Positions 27,012 to 36,600 of a DNA stretch of 52,977 nucleotides are shown here, piece after piece. Positions within the stretch are counted from its first letter, which is position 1; each line of letters starts with the position of its first letter. Under the pieces are notes generated by a model. It was not told the origin of the DNA. It saw nothing but the letters and a program-made list of their open reading frames with translations, and ran no database searches. Source of the stretch: a virus; the IMG/VR virus record IMGVR_UViG_3300021375_002481, positions 1 through 52,977 of that record. One strand, written 5' to 3'. Position numbers and translations under genes: made by a program.

Positions 27012-27949
27012 AAACTTTTTAATTTTTGTGAAATAATATCAACAAATTGTGTTTCTTCGGATTCTTTTAGTTTAGTGTTTACTTCAGAAAACCCCATATC
27101 AGATGCATCCTTATCTGTGGGTTTAATATTTTTTGTAGTGATTCCTTGATTCTGATACTGGACTGTATATCGTAATGCTTGCTCTTGTGCATCTTCATCC
27201 AATAAAATATTGATATTTTTAACTTCTTTTTTATATATAGTATCATTTAAAGTTTTTGGTACAAACTTACCAAGTAGTGGGATTGCATTTCTCTTCACAG
27301 CCATTGCATCAAATACCCCTTCTACTAAAGTAATTGGTTCGTTCCAATTAATTTGGTTTTCGAACATTATAACATTTTTAGAAACCGGCGGATTCTTATA
27401 CTTAAACTTTTCTTCATCGAATACAGAACGTGCGATGAAGTAATTGAGTCTATTATTGTTATCATAACTTGGAATAATAATACGATTGGCGTAATGACCG
27501 GAATCACAATAACCAATATTATAACGTTTAATATCCCCTTGGCTAATACCTCGTTTTCTTGCATATTCTTTCACCTTTCCAAACAAAGGGTTAACACCCT
27601 TTGGTTTTTTTAATAGTGATTGAAACTCATTTGGTAACCTTAACTCTACCTTTTCTTCTTCAGTATTATTACTATATACAACATAATCATCACCATAAAT
27701 CTCATATATCTTTTTTAACTTATGAGAATCTACGTGCAATCTTCTAAGTAACCTTTGAATACGCTTACCTTTCGCATCACACACCCAACAGTGCCATTGT
27801 TGTGTTTGAATATTTATTTGTAACTTTTTCTTATGATGATGACAAAAAGGACAATAATGTGCTTGTTCATCATTTTTCATTGATGTACCTGGTCCTAAGA
27901 TATCATCTAATATGTTTACAACTGATTGTTTTTCGTGGTGAGAAAGCAT
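27008..27949 (-). CDS. DnaG-type DNA primase
   Basis: The 313-residue product has an N-terminal zinc ribbon (C33-x2-C36 and C54-x2-C57 in YCPFC and CWVC), a central core (ANRIIIPSYDNNNRLNYFIAR), and a TOPRIM domain with VEG at 209-211 and LDEDA at 250-254. It synthesises RNA primers for lagging-strand replication. No helicase domain is fused, so a separate gp41-like helicase must lie elsewhere. It leads the primase/SGNH/SbcD-SbcC operon. Upstream is a close match to a Bacteroidota promoter rather than the ATATTTATA motif, which suggests earlier expression than virion genes. The leader between promoter and ATG is AT-rich without a clear Shine-Dalgarno sequence. Confidence 0.88.
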   Translation of the reverse strand: MLSHHEKQSVVNILDDILGPGTSMKNDEQAHYCPFCHHHKKKLQINIQTQQWHCWVCDAKGKRIQRLLRRLHVDSHKLKKIYEIYGDDYVVYSNNTEEEKVELRLPNEFQSLLKKPKGVNPLFGKVKEYARKRGISQGDIKRYNIGYCDSGHYANRIIIPSYDNNNRLNYFIARSVFDEEKFKYKNPPVSKNVIMFENQINWNEPITLVEGVFDAMAVKRNAIPLLGKFVPKTLNDTIYKKEVKNINILLDEDAQEQALRYTVQYQNQGITTKNIKPTDKDASDMGFSEVNTKLKESEETQFVDIISQKLKSL

Positions 27950-27971
27950 AATTATACTTTTTAACTTGTTA

Positions 27972-28002
27972 CAAAGATACGAAAAATAATTTAAATAACC
28001 AA
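27972..28002 (-). promoter_or_regulatory. Bacteroidota-type promoter (TTG-N20-TATCTTTG) before the primase operon
   Basis: On the minus strand the -33 TTG (28000-28002) and -7 TATCTTTG (27972-27979) are separated by 20 bases, matching the TTG/TAnnTTTG promoter of Bacteroides and Flavobacterium. The box ends 22 bases before the primase ATG. Confidence 0.6.
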
Positions 28003-29073
28003 ATTATTTATATGATTTTTTAATGGAGTGTAAACAATGGTATTGAAAAACTCAACATCATTGTAATATGTTCGTATTTTTTTCTTATTATATTCTAATA
28101 TTTCATTCAGTTCATCTGAATTGTATTTTTTTAATAATTCTTCAGCTGCATTTAATGCTAAATCAATCCTTACTGAATCATCTGCTATATCATAACTCTC
28201 ATCTATGATAGAATTAAATGTTTTAAACCCTAATCTTCTTATTTCATTCAAAGAACCCTTAGAAGAGATTAAAACATATGGAATACCCCAACCTATATTT
28301 CTAAATACTTTTTCTGTTAAGTGAATCATATCATCCCATTGCCAATCACAATCTGCCGTAGATTTTTCATGAAACGTACTGTAATATTCTGATTCAGTAC
28401 AAATGTTTACTTTTCCCCAAAAATAATAATCATCGAGTAAATATTGTCTATTTACATCACAAGTTAAATCATCTCCCTTTAGAAAAGATTCATGTGTATA
28501 ATCAGTATCACCCCATAAGTCATGAGTTGTAGCTGAATTTAAATTTCTTTCTACTATCTTCTTAACTGTTTCTAATTTATGTTGTTTACTTCTTCTATTA
28601 AAACAACTGAAATCATATGTATCTGCTGTATCTAAAGGGTTTTCTTTTTTTACAATATCATTTGATGAGAATTCATAAACAAATGATGGGTAATACCAAG
28701 TATAAAATAATTCACATTCCTTTACACCATCAGTTACGTTGAAAGCGTTATTATACATAAGCAACCTTCGTTTCTTTTCAATACCACATTCATCTAAGTA
28801 TTCGAAAAATGGATAGTAAAGATAGGTTGTTGGATATCCTTCTGATGTATCTGATAAGCAAAATATTAAATTACTATTTGGAGAATATTTTTTTATTATA
28901 GAATATACTTCATCTTTTTGTTGTTGCCAATGTTGATTATCAATCAAAACAATACCCAATTGATTGTTATGTTTTGATACGGGTTTTAGATTGATAAATT
29001 GTTTACAATCCCTTATAAACATTCCCCACCATAGGCCTTCATTATTTAATTCATCTAGATAGTAAAAGTTCAT
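27991..29073 (-). CDS. Glycosyltransferase-like protein (exostosin/fucosyltransferase-type C-terminus)
   Basis: About 360 residues. The segment YDFSCFNRRSKQHK is the start of a domain seen in many phage and capsule proteins. It is followed by VNICTESEYYSTFHEKST, LTEKVFRNIGWGIPYVLISS, and GFKTFNSIIDESYD, a pattern like the donor-binding half of GT10/GT47-type GT-B transferases (TEK...P-F-V/I...L). The N-terminal half is unassigned. The first in-frame start is TTG at 29079, but it lies inside a promoter box, so I chose ATG at 29073. It may transfer fucose or a related sugar; this is moderately supported. No signal peptide is visible. Confidence 0.6.
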   Translation of the reverse strand: MNFYYLDELNNEGLWWGMFIRDCKQFINLKPVSKHNNQLGIVLIDNQHWQQQKDEVYSIIKKYSPNSNLIFCLSDTSEGYPTTYLYYPFFEYLDECGIEKKRRLLMYNNAFNVTDGVKECELFYTWYYPSFVYEFSSNDIVKKENPLDTADTYDFSCFNRRSKQHKLETVKKIVERNLNSATTHDLWGDTDYTHESFLKGDDLTCDVNRQYLLDDYYFWGKVNICTESEYYSTFHEKSTADCDWQWDDMIHLTEKVFRNIGWGIPYVLISSKGSLNEIRRLGFKTFNSIIDESYDIADDSVRIDLALNAAEELLKKYNSDELNEILEYNKKKIRTYYNDVEFFNTIVYTPLKNHINNLVI

Positions 29074-29076
29074 ACA

Positions 29077-29107
29077 CAAATATACAAAAAATTTATGAAA
29101 TATCCAA
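29077..29107 (-). promoter_or_regulatory. Bacteroidota-type promoter (TTG-N20-TATATTTG) beside the glycosyltransferase-like gene
   Basis: TTG at 29105-29107 and TATATTTG at 29077-29084 are separated by 20 bases on the minus strand, the same spacing as before primase. The -7 box ends 3 bases before the ATG at 29073, so the transcript would be leaderless or nearly so. It overlaps the end of the GIY-YIG gene. Confidence 0.45.
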
Positions 29108-29569
29108 ATCTTTTCTGAAAAACTTTCCTAATAGATTATCGTTTAGTGATAACTCATTTGCCAATACATCATGTGCAAATTGTTCTTGTAATTCATAATA
29201 GGTAAGGGATTTCTTATTAGAACAAAATTTAAGGATTCTTAATTCCAATCTATCATTGATATCATCCCTATTATCTTCTTTTAATAATTTTTTATTTTCT
29301 TCAAACCAACTTTTTACAATTTTATTAGATGAACGATACTCTTTCCAATCTGATTCTTTTTCAACCATCTCGTATTTTTTACTTCTCTTATCAGTAAGAG
29401 CAGCAGTTTCTTTTTTACCAAACTTTCGTTTTCTAACTGAAACTACTTGTTTTTTACCAATGTAAAACTCATTTGTTTTACCATTTGTAATTTTATATAT
29501 AAAACCAAATACACCTTCTGGCATATCTGATATTTCTGTTATATACTTTCCGTTATATGTCCAACTCAT
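29093..29569 (-). CDS. GIY-YIG-type nuclease
   Basis: Near the N-terminus GFIYKITN and EFYIGKKQ form the GIY-YIG catalytic pair (GFIY/YIG), followed by a basic stretch and a conserved-looking RSSNKIVKSWFEE. Phage proteins of this type often begin MSW-Y-G, so the second methionine at 29569 is preferred. The upstream ATG at 29590 would only add seven residues and lengthen the overlap with the sulfotransferase gene. GIY-YIG enzymes cut DNA as homing endonucleases, repair factors or host-DNA degraders. This version lacks a recognisable DNA-binding NUMOD module, so a homing role is not proven. It is packed between the sulfotransferase and the glycosyltransferase-like gene. Confidence 0.75.
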   Translation of the reverse strand: MSWTYNGKYITEISDMPEGVFGFIYKITNGKTNEFYIGKKQVVSVRKRKFGKKETAALTDKRSKKYEMVEKESDWKEYRSSNKIVKSWFEENKKLLKEDNRDDINDRLELRILKFCSNKKSLTYYELQEQFAHDVLANELSLNDNLLGKFFRKDLDIS

Positions 29570-30125
29570 AGTTAAAAATTTTGAAATCATTTTTGTACCT
29601 CTCTCGTACCCAATCTTTCATCCACTCTTCTTGATACATATGTTTGTAAAAATTATGTTGATTTAATTGTGGATGTTTATCGTAGATTGAATTACGATTT
29701 AAGTGCGGTAGTGATTCTTGTACTCCTATATTTTGAAAAATATGATTTATATCGTTTTCATAGTTTTCGTATCTACCAACAAAGCTCACCTTTTTATCAG
29801 ATGAACTTCCGTTATTTGTAAAATAGCTTTGGGGAAAGTATAGATAATCGTGTTCGAAAATAGAATCAATAAATTTTCTAACACTTGAGAATCCATTATC
29901 TCTACAATAGTGATAATAGGCAGAAGCAAATCGTGTAAATGGATTTCTAACCATACAAAATATATAGTAATTTTTTATATTATCAAATTTACCTATGTGA
30001 TTGTGAGATTGTGATACAAATTCAGTACCCTCTTGTTTTCTTAAAACCGAAGTAATTGATGTACCTCCAGTTTTAGGTATATGAATATATCCCCATTCTT
30101 TAGAACGGTTAACCAATAAACTCAA
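29553..30125 (-). CDS. Sulfotransferase (PAPS-dependent, Sulfotransfer_2-like)
   Basis: The 190-residue product has the 5'-phosphosulfate loop IHIPKTGGTS (14-23) and the 3'-phosphate loop MVRNPFTRFASAY (58-70), the two PAPS-binding signatures, and a later FVGRYENYENDI segment typical of the family. It should move sulfate from PAPS to a hydroxyl, most likely on a carbohydrate. The first possible start is a TTG at 30125, since an in-frame stop lies just upstream and no ATG precedes the PAPS loop. It follows the virion genes and overlaps the GIY-YIG gene. Sulfated polysaccharides are common in marine bacteria and algae, so surface-glycan modification is plausible but inferred. Confidence 0.8.
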   Translation of the reverse strand: MSLLVNRSKEWGYIHIPKTGGTSITSVLRKQEGTEFVSQSHNHIGKFDNIKNYYIFCMVRNPFTRFASAYYHYCRDNGFSSVRKFIDSIFEHDYLYFPQSYFTNNGSSSDKKVSFVGRYENYENDINHIFQNIGVQESLPHLNRNSIYDKHPQLNQHNFYKHMYQEEWMKDWVRERYKNDFKIFNYELDI

Positions 30126-30136
30126 ATGAGATTAAT

Positions 30137-30325
30137 TTAGTATTTAACATTTGATGAGTAAGGTGTTTGATTTAGTTTACCACCTCTTGCTGCACTAAGT
30201 GCTTTCTCATCTTTAGATAATTTCTTTAAATCAAAATCACCTGCTGAGATAGGAGTTTTATCTTTTCCCGTATCAACTAGTTTTGAAAATTCTGATTTAT
30301 CGTATAAGTCTTTTATTGAAGCCAT
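30137..30325 (-). CDS. Small hypothetical protein at the end of the virion module
   Basis: The 62-residue, lysine-rich product has a central DLKKLSKDEKALSAARGGK segment; I do not recognise the family. It has no signal peptide or membrane helix. It has a good ribosome site (AAAGGAG) and an ATATTTATA motif 23 bases before the ATG, as in the virion genes, so it is very likely a real, late-expressed gene. A minor virion or assembly protein is possible. Confidence 0.7.
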   Translation of the reverse strand: MASIKDLYDKSEFSKLVDTGKDKTPISAGDFDLKKLSKDEKALSAARGGKLNQTPYSSNVKY

Positions 30326-30348
30326 AGTTGTTTCTCCTTTTATATAAG

Positions 30349-30357
30349 TATAAATAT
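30349..30357 (-). promoter_or_regulatory. ATATTTATA late-type promoter motif before the 62-residue gene
   Basis: An exact motif in the gene direction, 23 bases before the ATG at 30325, with AAAGGAG between. Confidence 0.55.
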
Positions 30358-30358
30358 G

Positions 30359-31633
30359 TTATAAATCCATACGAACGATAAAATTTACCGCCATATCTGG
30401 ATATTTCTTTATTGGTTTGGGTAACTTTGCTACAGCTACCAAGTTATTATTATCATCATACAAACCTATTGTTGATACAAATGTTGTTAAATATGAGCCT
30501 GTTGGGTCTGTTAAAGATTTAGAATAATAATCTTCCCAAGAACCTGTTATATAATCGTTTGATTCCGAACTTGTTATAGAACCATAATATTCCGAAACTC
30601 TATCGATTGTAGTTACTTCTCTGATTGGTCTTGTTCTTGAATTCCTAACTAATCTACTACCTTCTCGTATTTCACTTTCTGTAAAATTATATGAACCACT
30701 TAAGGTTGTGGTTACTGCTGATGGGTTTTGTGAGTAATTGAATTCACAATCTCCTGCTTGACAAAGAACCTCTAGTTCATGTATTGTTTTTGTAGAACGA
30801 TATTCTAAATCATAATCAGTAACATCTTGTTCTTGCTCAGCAAGTGTAGTAAATACAATTAACCCATCTGCATAAAACACATTACCTACTTGTACATTTT
30901 CAAGACCAGAACCTAAAAAGTTTAATCCATCTGCTATTGTAATTTGACCTTGACTACCCGTTTGAAATGTATCAGTAAATGCATCCATTCTTTGAATGGT
31001 TCTATCATCTGTATCACCTTCCCAAGTTAGCTTTACCAATGGATTATTAAAATCAATACCATATGGTTGTTGTGCTCTAACGGTAATTGGTTGAGTATCA
31101 TTATCTACAAATACAATATCAACTCCTTTTGAAAAATCATTTTGAAATTGATTCATATCCATTCTGGTCCATTGGTATTCGGTAGTTTTTGCTCTTAAAA
31201 CTCCGTAACCATCATCAGTAACTTCGGAACCAGATGCAACTTGTGGGGATGTTAAACTAATAGAAGTGGGTTTTATTCCTTCACCATATTTTATTTGGTC
31301 TATATCAATTACATAAACAGTTTCTTCTATTCTTCTCTCATTTGAATAATCATATAGATTAGAAATAGGTCCAAACATCTTTACCAAATCATTTTGAACA
31401 AAATACTTATGCCTTATTGATTTGTACATTGGGTGCTTGTGGTAAGAATCTATTATAGAACCACTTATTGTTCTTTCAAACGTTGTAGAATCAAATGCTC
31501 CACTACCACTATGAAGTGCCGATGTTTTATCATAAAGCTTTAAGACAGGATAATCAGCTTCTGATGCATAAAACTTTTTATACACCTTAAAGCTTCTCTG
31601 TTGAACGTTTGATTTAGCTATATTTTTTAACAT
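30359..31633 (-). CDS. Virion structural protein with conserved C-terminal domain (paralogue A)
   Basis: The 424-residue product is Ser/Thr/Gly/Tyr-rich without enzyme motifs, typical of a tail or baseplate protein. Its C-terminal ~150 residues (FNYSQNPSAV..., TFVSTIGLYDDNNNLVAVAK, a final FIVRMDL) match the C-terminus of the next gene upstream (31710-32945), so the two share a domain. It contains a CQAGDCEF pair of cysteines just before that domain. Its own ATATTTATA motif lies 15 bases before the ATG, with GAGGAA between. The function within the virion is unknown; an association with the baseplate is inferred from position. Confidence 0.7.
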   Translation of the reverse strand: MLKNIAKSNVQQRSFKVYKKFYASEADYPVLKLYDKTSALHSGSGAFDSTTFERTISGSIIDSYHKHPMYKSIRHKYFVQNDLVKMFGPISNLYDYSNERRIEETVYVIDIDQIKYGEGIKPTSISLTSPQVASGSEVTDDGYGVLRAKTTEYQWTRMDMNQFQNDFSKGVDIVFVDNDTQPITVRAQQPYGIDFNNPLVKLTWEGDTDDRTIQRMDAFTDTFQTGSQGQITIADGLNFLGSGLENVQVGNVFYADGLIVFTTLAEQEQDVTDYDLEYRSTKTIHELEVLCQAGDCEFNYSQNPSAVTTTLSGSYNFTESEIREGSRLVRNSRTRPIREVTTIDRVSEYYGSITSSESNDYITGSWEDYYSKSLTDPTGSYLTTFVSTIGLYDDNNNLVAVAKLPKPIKKYPDMAVNFIVRMDL

Positions 31634-31648
31634 ACTGTAATTCCTCTA

Positions 31649-31657
31649 TATAAATAT
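31649..31657 (-). promoter_or_regulatory. ATATTTATA late-type promoter motif before paralogue A
   Basis: An exact motif, 15 bases before the ATG at 31633 and just downstream of a terminator hairpin, so transcription is reset here. Confidence 0.6.
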
Positions 31658-31663
31658 ATGGAA

Positions 31664-31690
31664 ACAAAAAACCCCACTCGTGGTGGGGTT
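31664..31690 (-). terminator. Rho-independent terminator after paralogue B
   Basis: On the minus strand the stem AACCCCAC/GTGGGGTT (31690-31683 with 31677-31670) has a 5-base loop and is followed by TTTTG. It begins about 20 bases after the stop at 31710 and just before the next promoter motif. Confidence 0.85.
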
Positions 31691-31709
31691 GATTATAGGT
31701 TAAGTTCTT

Positions 31710-32945
31710 TTAGAAATCAAGTTTAACTTTTATAAGTACTTCTTTATCGAATGATTTTTCAATAGGTTGTGAAGTTTTAGCTACTGCTAAAATTTCATTA
31801 GCATCATTCATCAATCCAATTGCTGTAATATAAGCTCTTGGGTCAGTTTCAAATGATGATTCTTTAAATGAACCATCTGAACCTGTTATGAAAGTTGGAT
31901 TATTAGAAAAGTTAAATTCTCTGTTCTGTGCTCTTACAAAATAATGTGATGTAGAAACGTTTTCTACTCTTCTTGCTTGGAAGTCAGCACCACCTTTTAA
32001 CATCTCATGTAATAAGAATTGATTTTTACCTTCATGTGTAAATGTTTTACTCATATTATTTCCACCTACTGAACCACTATCGATTGATGTACCAACAGTT
32101 GCTTCAAGTGCAGCTGGATTTAAAACTATCAATCCTTGGTCTGGATAAAATAATCCAAATCCTTGTCCGTTAGCTGCTCCAGTTGAATACTTGTTTGCAA
32201 CAGTTGCAGCATTTTCAGTTCCTAAATTAAGTGAACCACTTACGATGTTAAATACTCTACCAGCTTTTCCAACTGAATCTGAGAATTTCTTTCCACTATC
32301 ATCAATAAATTTTTGTGTACCATTAGAACCACTTAAAATGAATTCCATGTTACCTGGATCCATAGTTTCTTTGTATCTAGCACGTGCTACATTTATAATA
32401 TATATATCTTCTGAATTATGAGAATCTCCAGATGCTGATATGAATGAGAAGAAGTTATCATCTTCCTCTAATAAGATAGAACGATATTGAGCGTATGTTG
32501 CTTTTGTTGCTTGAGTAGATGAATCATCATTTGCTAGAGAGGTAGAACCACTACCATATTTGTTACCATATGCCACCGCATATTGTACTTCAGCTGATGA
32601 ATCACTCGCAGGGTCTGTTGAATATACATTTAAGTAGTATTCAGAACTTGCTGCTACTGCTTGAGCTGATGATGTAAAAAAAGTTGATAAAGAACCAGTA
32701 TCACCAGTCCATAAACCAGTTGTTATGGTTTCAACTTTACCTTGTACTGTATCAAACTCACCAAATCTTTTATATACACCAGTAGAAAGAACTCCCCCTT
32801 GAGAAGCAACTTTATCACCACCAGTTAGGTAGTTGTTGATTATACCTGTTAATTGTTCAGAAGTTAGGTTACCATTGTTCTGAGATAGATATGATGCTAA
32901 ATCAGCTGATAAATTTACTCCTGCTTGTCCTTGTATCTGTGCCAT
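31710..32945 (-). CDS. Virion structural protein with conserved C-terminal domain (paralogue B)
   Basis: The 411-residue, Ser/Thr/Ala/Gly-rich product has a C-terminus (FNFSNNPTFITG, AYITAIGLMNDANEILAVAK, final KVKLDF) that mirrors paralogue A. The N-terminal half is alanine/glycine-rich with LSADLASYLSQNNGNLTSEQ, a helical start. No enzyme motif is present. It lies 17 bases downstream of the MAYLDNSEIT gene and shares its transcript, ending at the hairpin terminator. A strong terminator directly after the gene suggests a highly expressed product such as a tail or sheath-associated component; identity is not established. Confidence 0.7.
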   Translation of the reverse strand: MAQIQGQAGVNLSADLASYLSQNNGNLTSEQLTGIINNYLTGGDKVASQGGVLSTGVYKRFGEFDTVQGKVETITTGLWTGDTGSLSTFFTSSAQAVAASSEYYLNVYSTDPASDSSAEVQYAVAYGNKYGSGSTSLANDDSSTQATKATYAQYRSILLEEDDNFFSFISASGDSHNSEDIYIINVARARYKETMDPGNMEFILSGSNGTQKFIDDSGKKFSDSVGKAGRVFNIVSGSLNLGTENAATVANKYSTGAANGQGFGLFYPDQGLIVLNPAALEATVGTSIDSGSVGGNNMSKTFTHEGKNQFLLHEMLKGGADFQARRVENVSTSHYFVRAQNREFNFSNNPTFITGSDGSFKESSFETDPRAYITAIGLMNDANEILAVAKTSQPIEKSFDKEVLIKVKLDF

Positions 32946-32962
32946 CGTTTTTCTCCGTTATA

Positions 32963-33592
32963 TTAATTTGGCTGTACATAAGTAATGGTTACAGGAATAG
33001 TTTGTGAACCACCCGTTTCATTACCATATACAGTAATAGTTGTTTTTATTGTTTGTGTTATACTTGGGTTAGGAACAAATGTAAATGTTTGTCCAACTTC
33101 TATGGCCGCTGTTGTTGTGATTTCTTCTCCTAATGCTAAAGGAACAGTTCCACTTCCTGCTGAAATACCTGAACCTACAACGGAACCTGCGTTTTTATTA
33201 GAGAGAATTATAGTATATCCACTTTGTGTATTACCACTTGGTGAAGTTGTTGGTGTTAGAGAAACTTGACCTGAAGTTTGAGTTACTGAAATAGATGGGA
33301 TACCAAATTCCACCTGTGGAATCTTTTTTGTACCTTTTGGTAAAGTTACCAATTTATATTTCAATACTTGAGTTTCATCTGGTGAAGCTTCTGTTATTGG
33401 GATTGCTTTTATTGCTGCATCATAATAAGCACTACCCTTTGGATGTGCTGGTTCATATAATGAGTAATCTATCTCATCATCTCCCAATGCAAACTTTGTT
33501 ATGTTGATACCCTGACCCGTTGCGAGTAGTTCTCTACCCTTTCTCGTAAGGATAGCATCAACTGTAATTTCTGAATTATCTAAATATGCCAT
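32963..33592 (-). CDS. Virion structural protein of a T4-like marine phage type
   Basis: The 209-residue product has a distinctive N-terminus (YLDNSEITVDAILTRKGREL, then GQGINITKFALGDDEIDY), a pattern I associate with tail/baseplate-type proteins of T4-like marine phages. The remainder is beta-rich and may be an Ig-like or fibre-attachment domain (ITKFALG...ISVTQTSGQVSLTP...TITVYGNETGG). It has no catalytic motif. An ATATTTATA motif lies 25 bases before the ATG with an AGAGGAA ribosome site. It begins a two-gene unit with paralogue B. The exact virion position is unknown. Confidence 0.7.
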   Translation of the reverse strand: MAYLDNSEITVDAILTRKGRELLATGQGINITKFALGDDEIDYSLYEPAHPKGSAYYDAAIKAIPITEASPDETQVLKYKLVTLPKGTKKIPQVEFGIPSISVTQTSGQVSLTPTTSPSGNTQSGYTIILSNKNAGSVVGSGISAGSGTVPLALGEEITTTAAIEVGQTFTFVPNPSITQTIKTTITVYGNETGGSQTIPVTITYVQPN

Positions 33593-33617
33593 AATTTATT
33601 CCTCTGTGTTTTCAATA

Positions 33618-33626
33618 TATAAATAT
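33618..33626 (-). promoter_or_regulatory. ATATTTATA late-type promoter motif before the 209-residue structural gene
   Basis: An exact motif, 25 bases before the ATG at 33592, in the gap after the 1795-residue gene. Confidence 0.55.
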
Positions 33627-33649
33627 AACTATTTTATAAAATTAATTAT

Positions 33650-36600
33650 TTATTTAACATCTACTTCTAAAATAGGTTCACCAGCCCCTCTTCCTGTATC
33701 GGAAACTTTAAGAATATTCGGATTCGTACAGAATGTTTCTATTGGTGATTTACCATCTAAAGTTGTTAAACTTGTTTGTCTTGATGGAGATTTAAATCCA
33801 CGATTTCCGTATTTGCTACCTAATGTACCAACACCCGCTCTTTTACCTCCACTTGCATTTACTCTTTCTACTGCGGTTATAGTTCCACCAAGCTTTCCTC
33901 GTTCTCCAATTTTTGGACCAAATAGTTCTCCAGTTCTTGGGCCAGAGGTAAATCTACCAACTTCAGCAAATACTATATACTTTCTTGTTTTTGTTACTTT
34001 TTGTGTTGTTTCACCTAATGATGCATCATTACTATCTACTTGAATGGGTTCTGAAATTTCAAACTCTTCAGTTACAAGATAAACTTGTTTAGTTTCTTTT
34101 ATTAAAGTACCATTCCCATCTAATTTAGTAATCACAGCGTATCCATTAACTGCAGTAATTCCTGCTAACCCATTTGTTAAACTATCTGGACTTATACCAA
34201 TTTGGTCTTGTGCACCAATTGCCTCAAACTGTTTTAACAATTTATCAACAATTTTAGAATCTGTAATTGTTCCATCAATTAAATCATAAGTTGATACAAA
34301 CGTTGGTGTTAAATTATTAAGTCTACCAATAATATTTGCATAATTACCTTTAAATGTTGGGTTTGATGATGCTATTACACTATCGTATTGATTTTGTAAA
34401 CCTGCTAATTTAATTCTTTCTTTTAATTGTATATCAGCCGGCCATTGTGTTATTGGTATCATAGCAAGTTGCATTGCTTCTCTCAAATCAATTTCTGAAT
34501 CTTGAAATTTAGAACCAAATTCTACTGCTGTTGGTTTTGTTCTCTTAACTTTATTTCTTTCAAGAATATGTGGTTCTATTAATAACCCACTTGTAACAAT
34601 TGCTCTAGCAGGTACAAGAGATTCTAATACTTCAAATAAAGATTGGTCTATATATCTTACTAATTGAATATATTCATATAAATTAAGATTATATCTTTCA
34701 AAATAATAATTTCTTAATTCTCTAAGTTCTTTATATTCGTATTTGTATTCATCACTTGGGTCACCAATATATTGGTCTAATTCAAACTGTCCTATGGATT
34801 TTAAAATATCCATATTAACCTCTTTTACAGGTGAAAAGAATAATCCTAATTTGTTTGTATCAATCGGAGATGTATCAAATGATTTTTTAGTTGAACGGTC
34901 TCTATATGAAAGTGTTAATCCATTTTCTATATCTTCACTTAATCCTTGTTGTTCTTCGAATCTAAATTTTTGTGAAACATTAAACCCACTTGAAGGAACA
35001 TTTGCTGTTACAGTTCTTTCATATGTAGTATAATGATATGGATAACTACTATTACTATCAAAGTTAGATGCGGTTACGAATGGAACTAAATATGATTCAT
35101 TAATAGATACATTTTTAATTGCGGTATCTACATTTCTATCTTTGGGATATTCAAAATCTAAACGAAGAAGTAAATCTTCTGTTGAGGATGAGTGGTGATT
35201 TCCATCAATTGCATCTGGCATCAATGTGTGATTATCTACTCGTGATTCTGATAATGGATATGTCCAATATCTAAACTCATCTATCGAACCAGTAAACGTA
35301 GAACCATCTCCAATCTTTAATGTAGTTTCGGTTTGCCAAATATGATTCTCAACTTCTATTGAAGCAGATACTTCACTTCTAATCCTACCTTGAAATGCTT
35401 CTTTACCTTTTACTGTGAAGGTGTTATTACTTTTTTCAACTACTATTTGAGTATATTCATCATTAAAGAATGGAAAAGCTGATGAGGTTACCATGTATGC
35501 CGATGAACTATCAGCAACAGTCAGTGTCAGTACTCCATTTGTTCCATTTGTATGTTGTACACCAACATTCCATAATGAACTCGTTACGAATGTTTGGTCT
35601 TGTCTTTTATCAGAATTAACTCTAATTTCTACTGCATTCGGATAATCAGATGTTCCACTATATTGTTTCCATGGAACTAATACTGATTCAGACCCACTAA
35701 TGTTTAATGCTGCTGTTCTATCTTCAAATGAAAACTTAGATACACCACCATCAGCATTTCTTGGTCCACCAAACTCCATAATAGTTAACATTGATGATGG
35801 AACCCCATAACAAGCAAGAGCTGCTTTAACTGCTCTACTTGAACCTTTGTGTTTTAAAAGGTATGGTATATTATTAAGTAATCTTCTCCAAACCTGATTT
35901 TGTATTTCTTTACCAGTTAGATTAGATACTGAAGTACCATCAGATGTTTCACCAAAAGCATATTCCCAAAGTGATTGTGCTTTTGCAGGAACTTTAGTAT
36001 CCCACCCTAATGATTCTAACATCTGAGAAAGTAAAGAATCATTTATACCAACATCATATTTATGTTCTAAGTTTTTCTTTTCAGCAATAGCTTTAGTGTA
36101 TAAATAAAGTACATCAAAGTGATGTCCCATCATATTAAAGAACATTTTAAATTCTTCAGAATCTTCAGAATTTTGGATGTGTAGTGGTAAATTGTTTACT
36201 AAATAATCTTTATTATATAAATCATAATTTTGTGCATTATAGCTAACACTATTATACCAATCAGTTGCATCGCTGGAATCTGAAGCGGAAATTAAATTAC
36301 CACCTGCTCCCGGATATGTTAATCCATCTGCAGATGAACTTGTAAATAAGAATGTTTCAAATGCATCAAAATTATCTTTTACTTCTTGAACAGATTCAGA
36401 AGTTCTGTTAATTTCATTTTGTAAAGTTACAGAACCAGTATTAAATGAACCTGACTCTAATTTTTGTATTTTATCTTCGTAAAATTCTATTAATTTAATT
36501 TTATAAATAAAATTATTAACTCTTTCATTTGCAGAAGAATATTTTACAAAATTATTCCATGCCCAAGTTGAATCTGTTTCAACTAAAAGAGAACCACTAA

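Noticed and set aside
29074-29079. TTG at 29079 as start of the glycosyltransferase-like gene
   Set aside because: It overlaps the -7 promoter box and an ATG lies two codons downstream.
29093-29569. GIY-YIG gene as a homing element interrupting a gene
   Set aside because: The flanking genes are complete and no split gene or intron boundary is visible.
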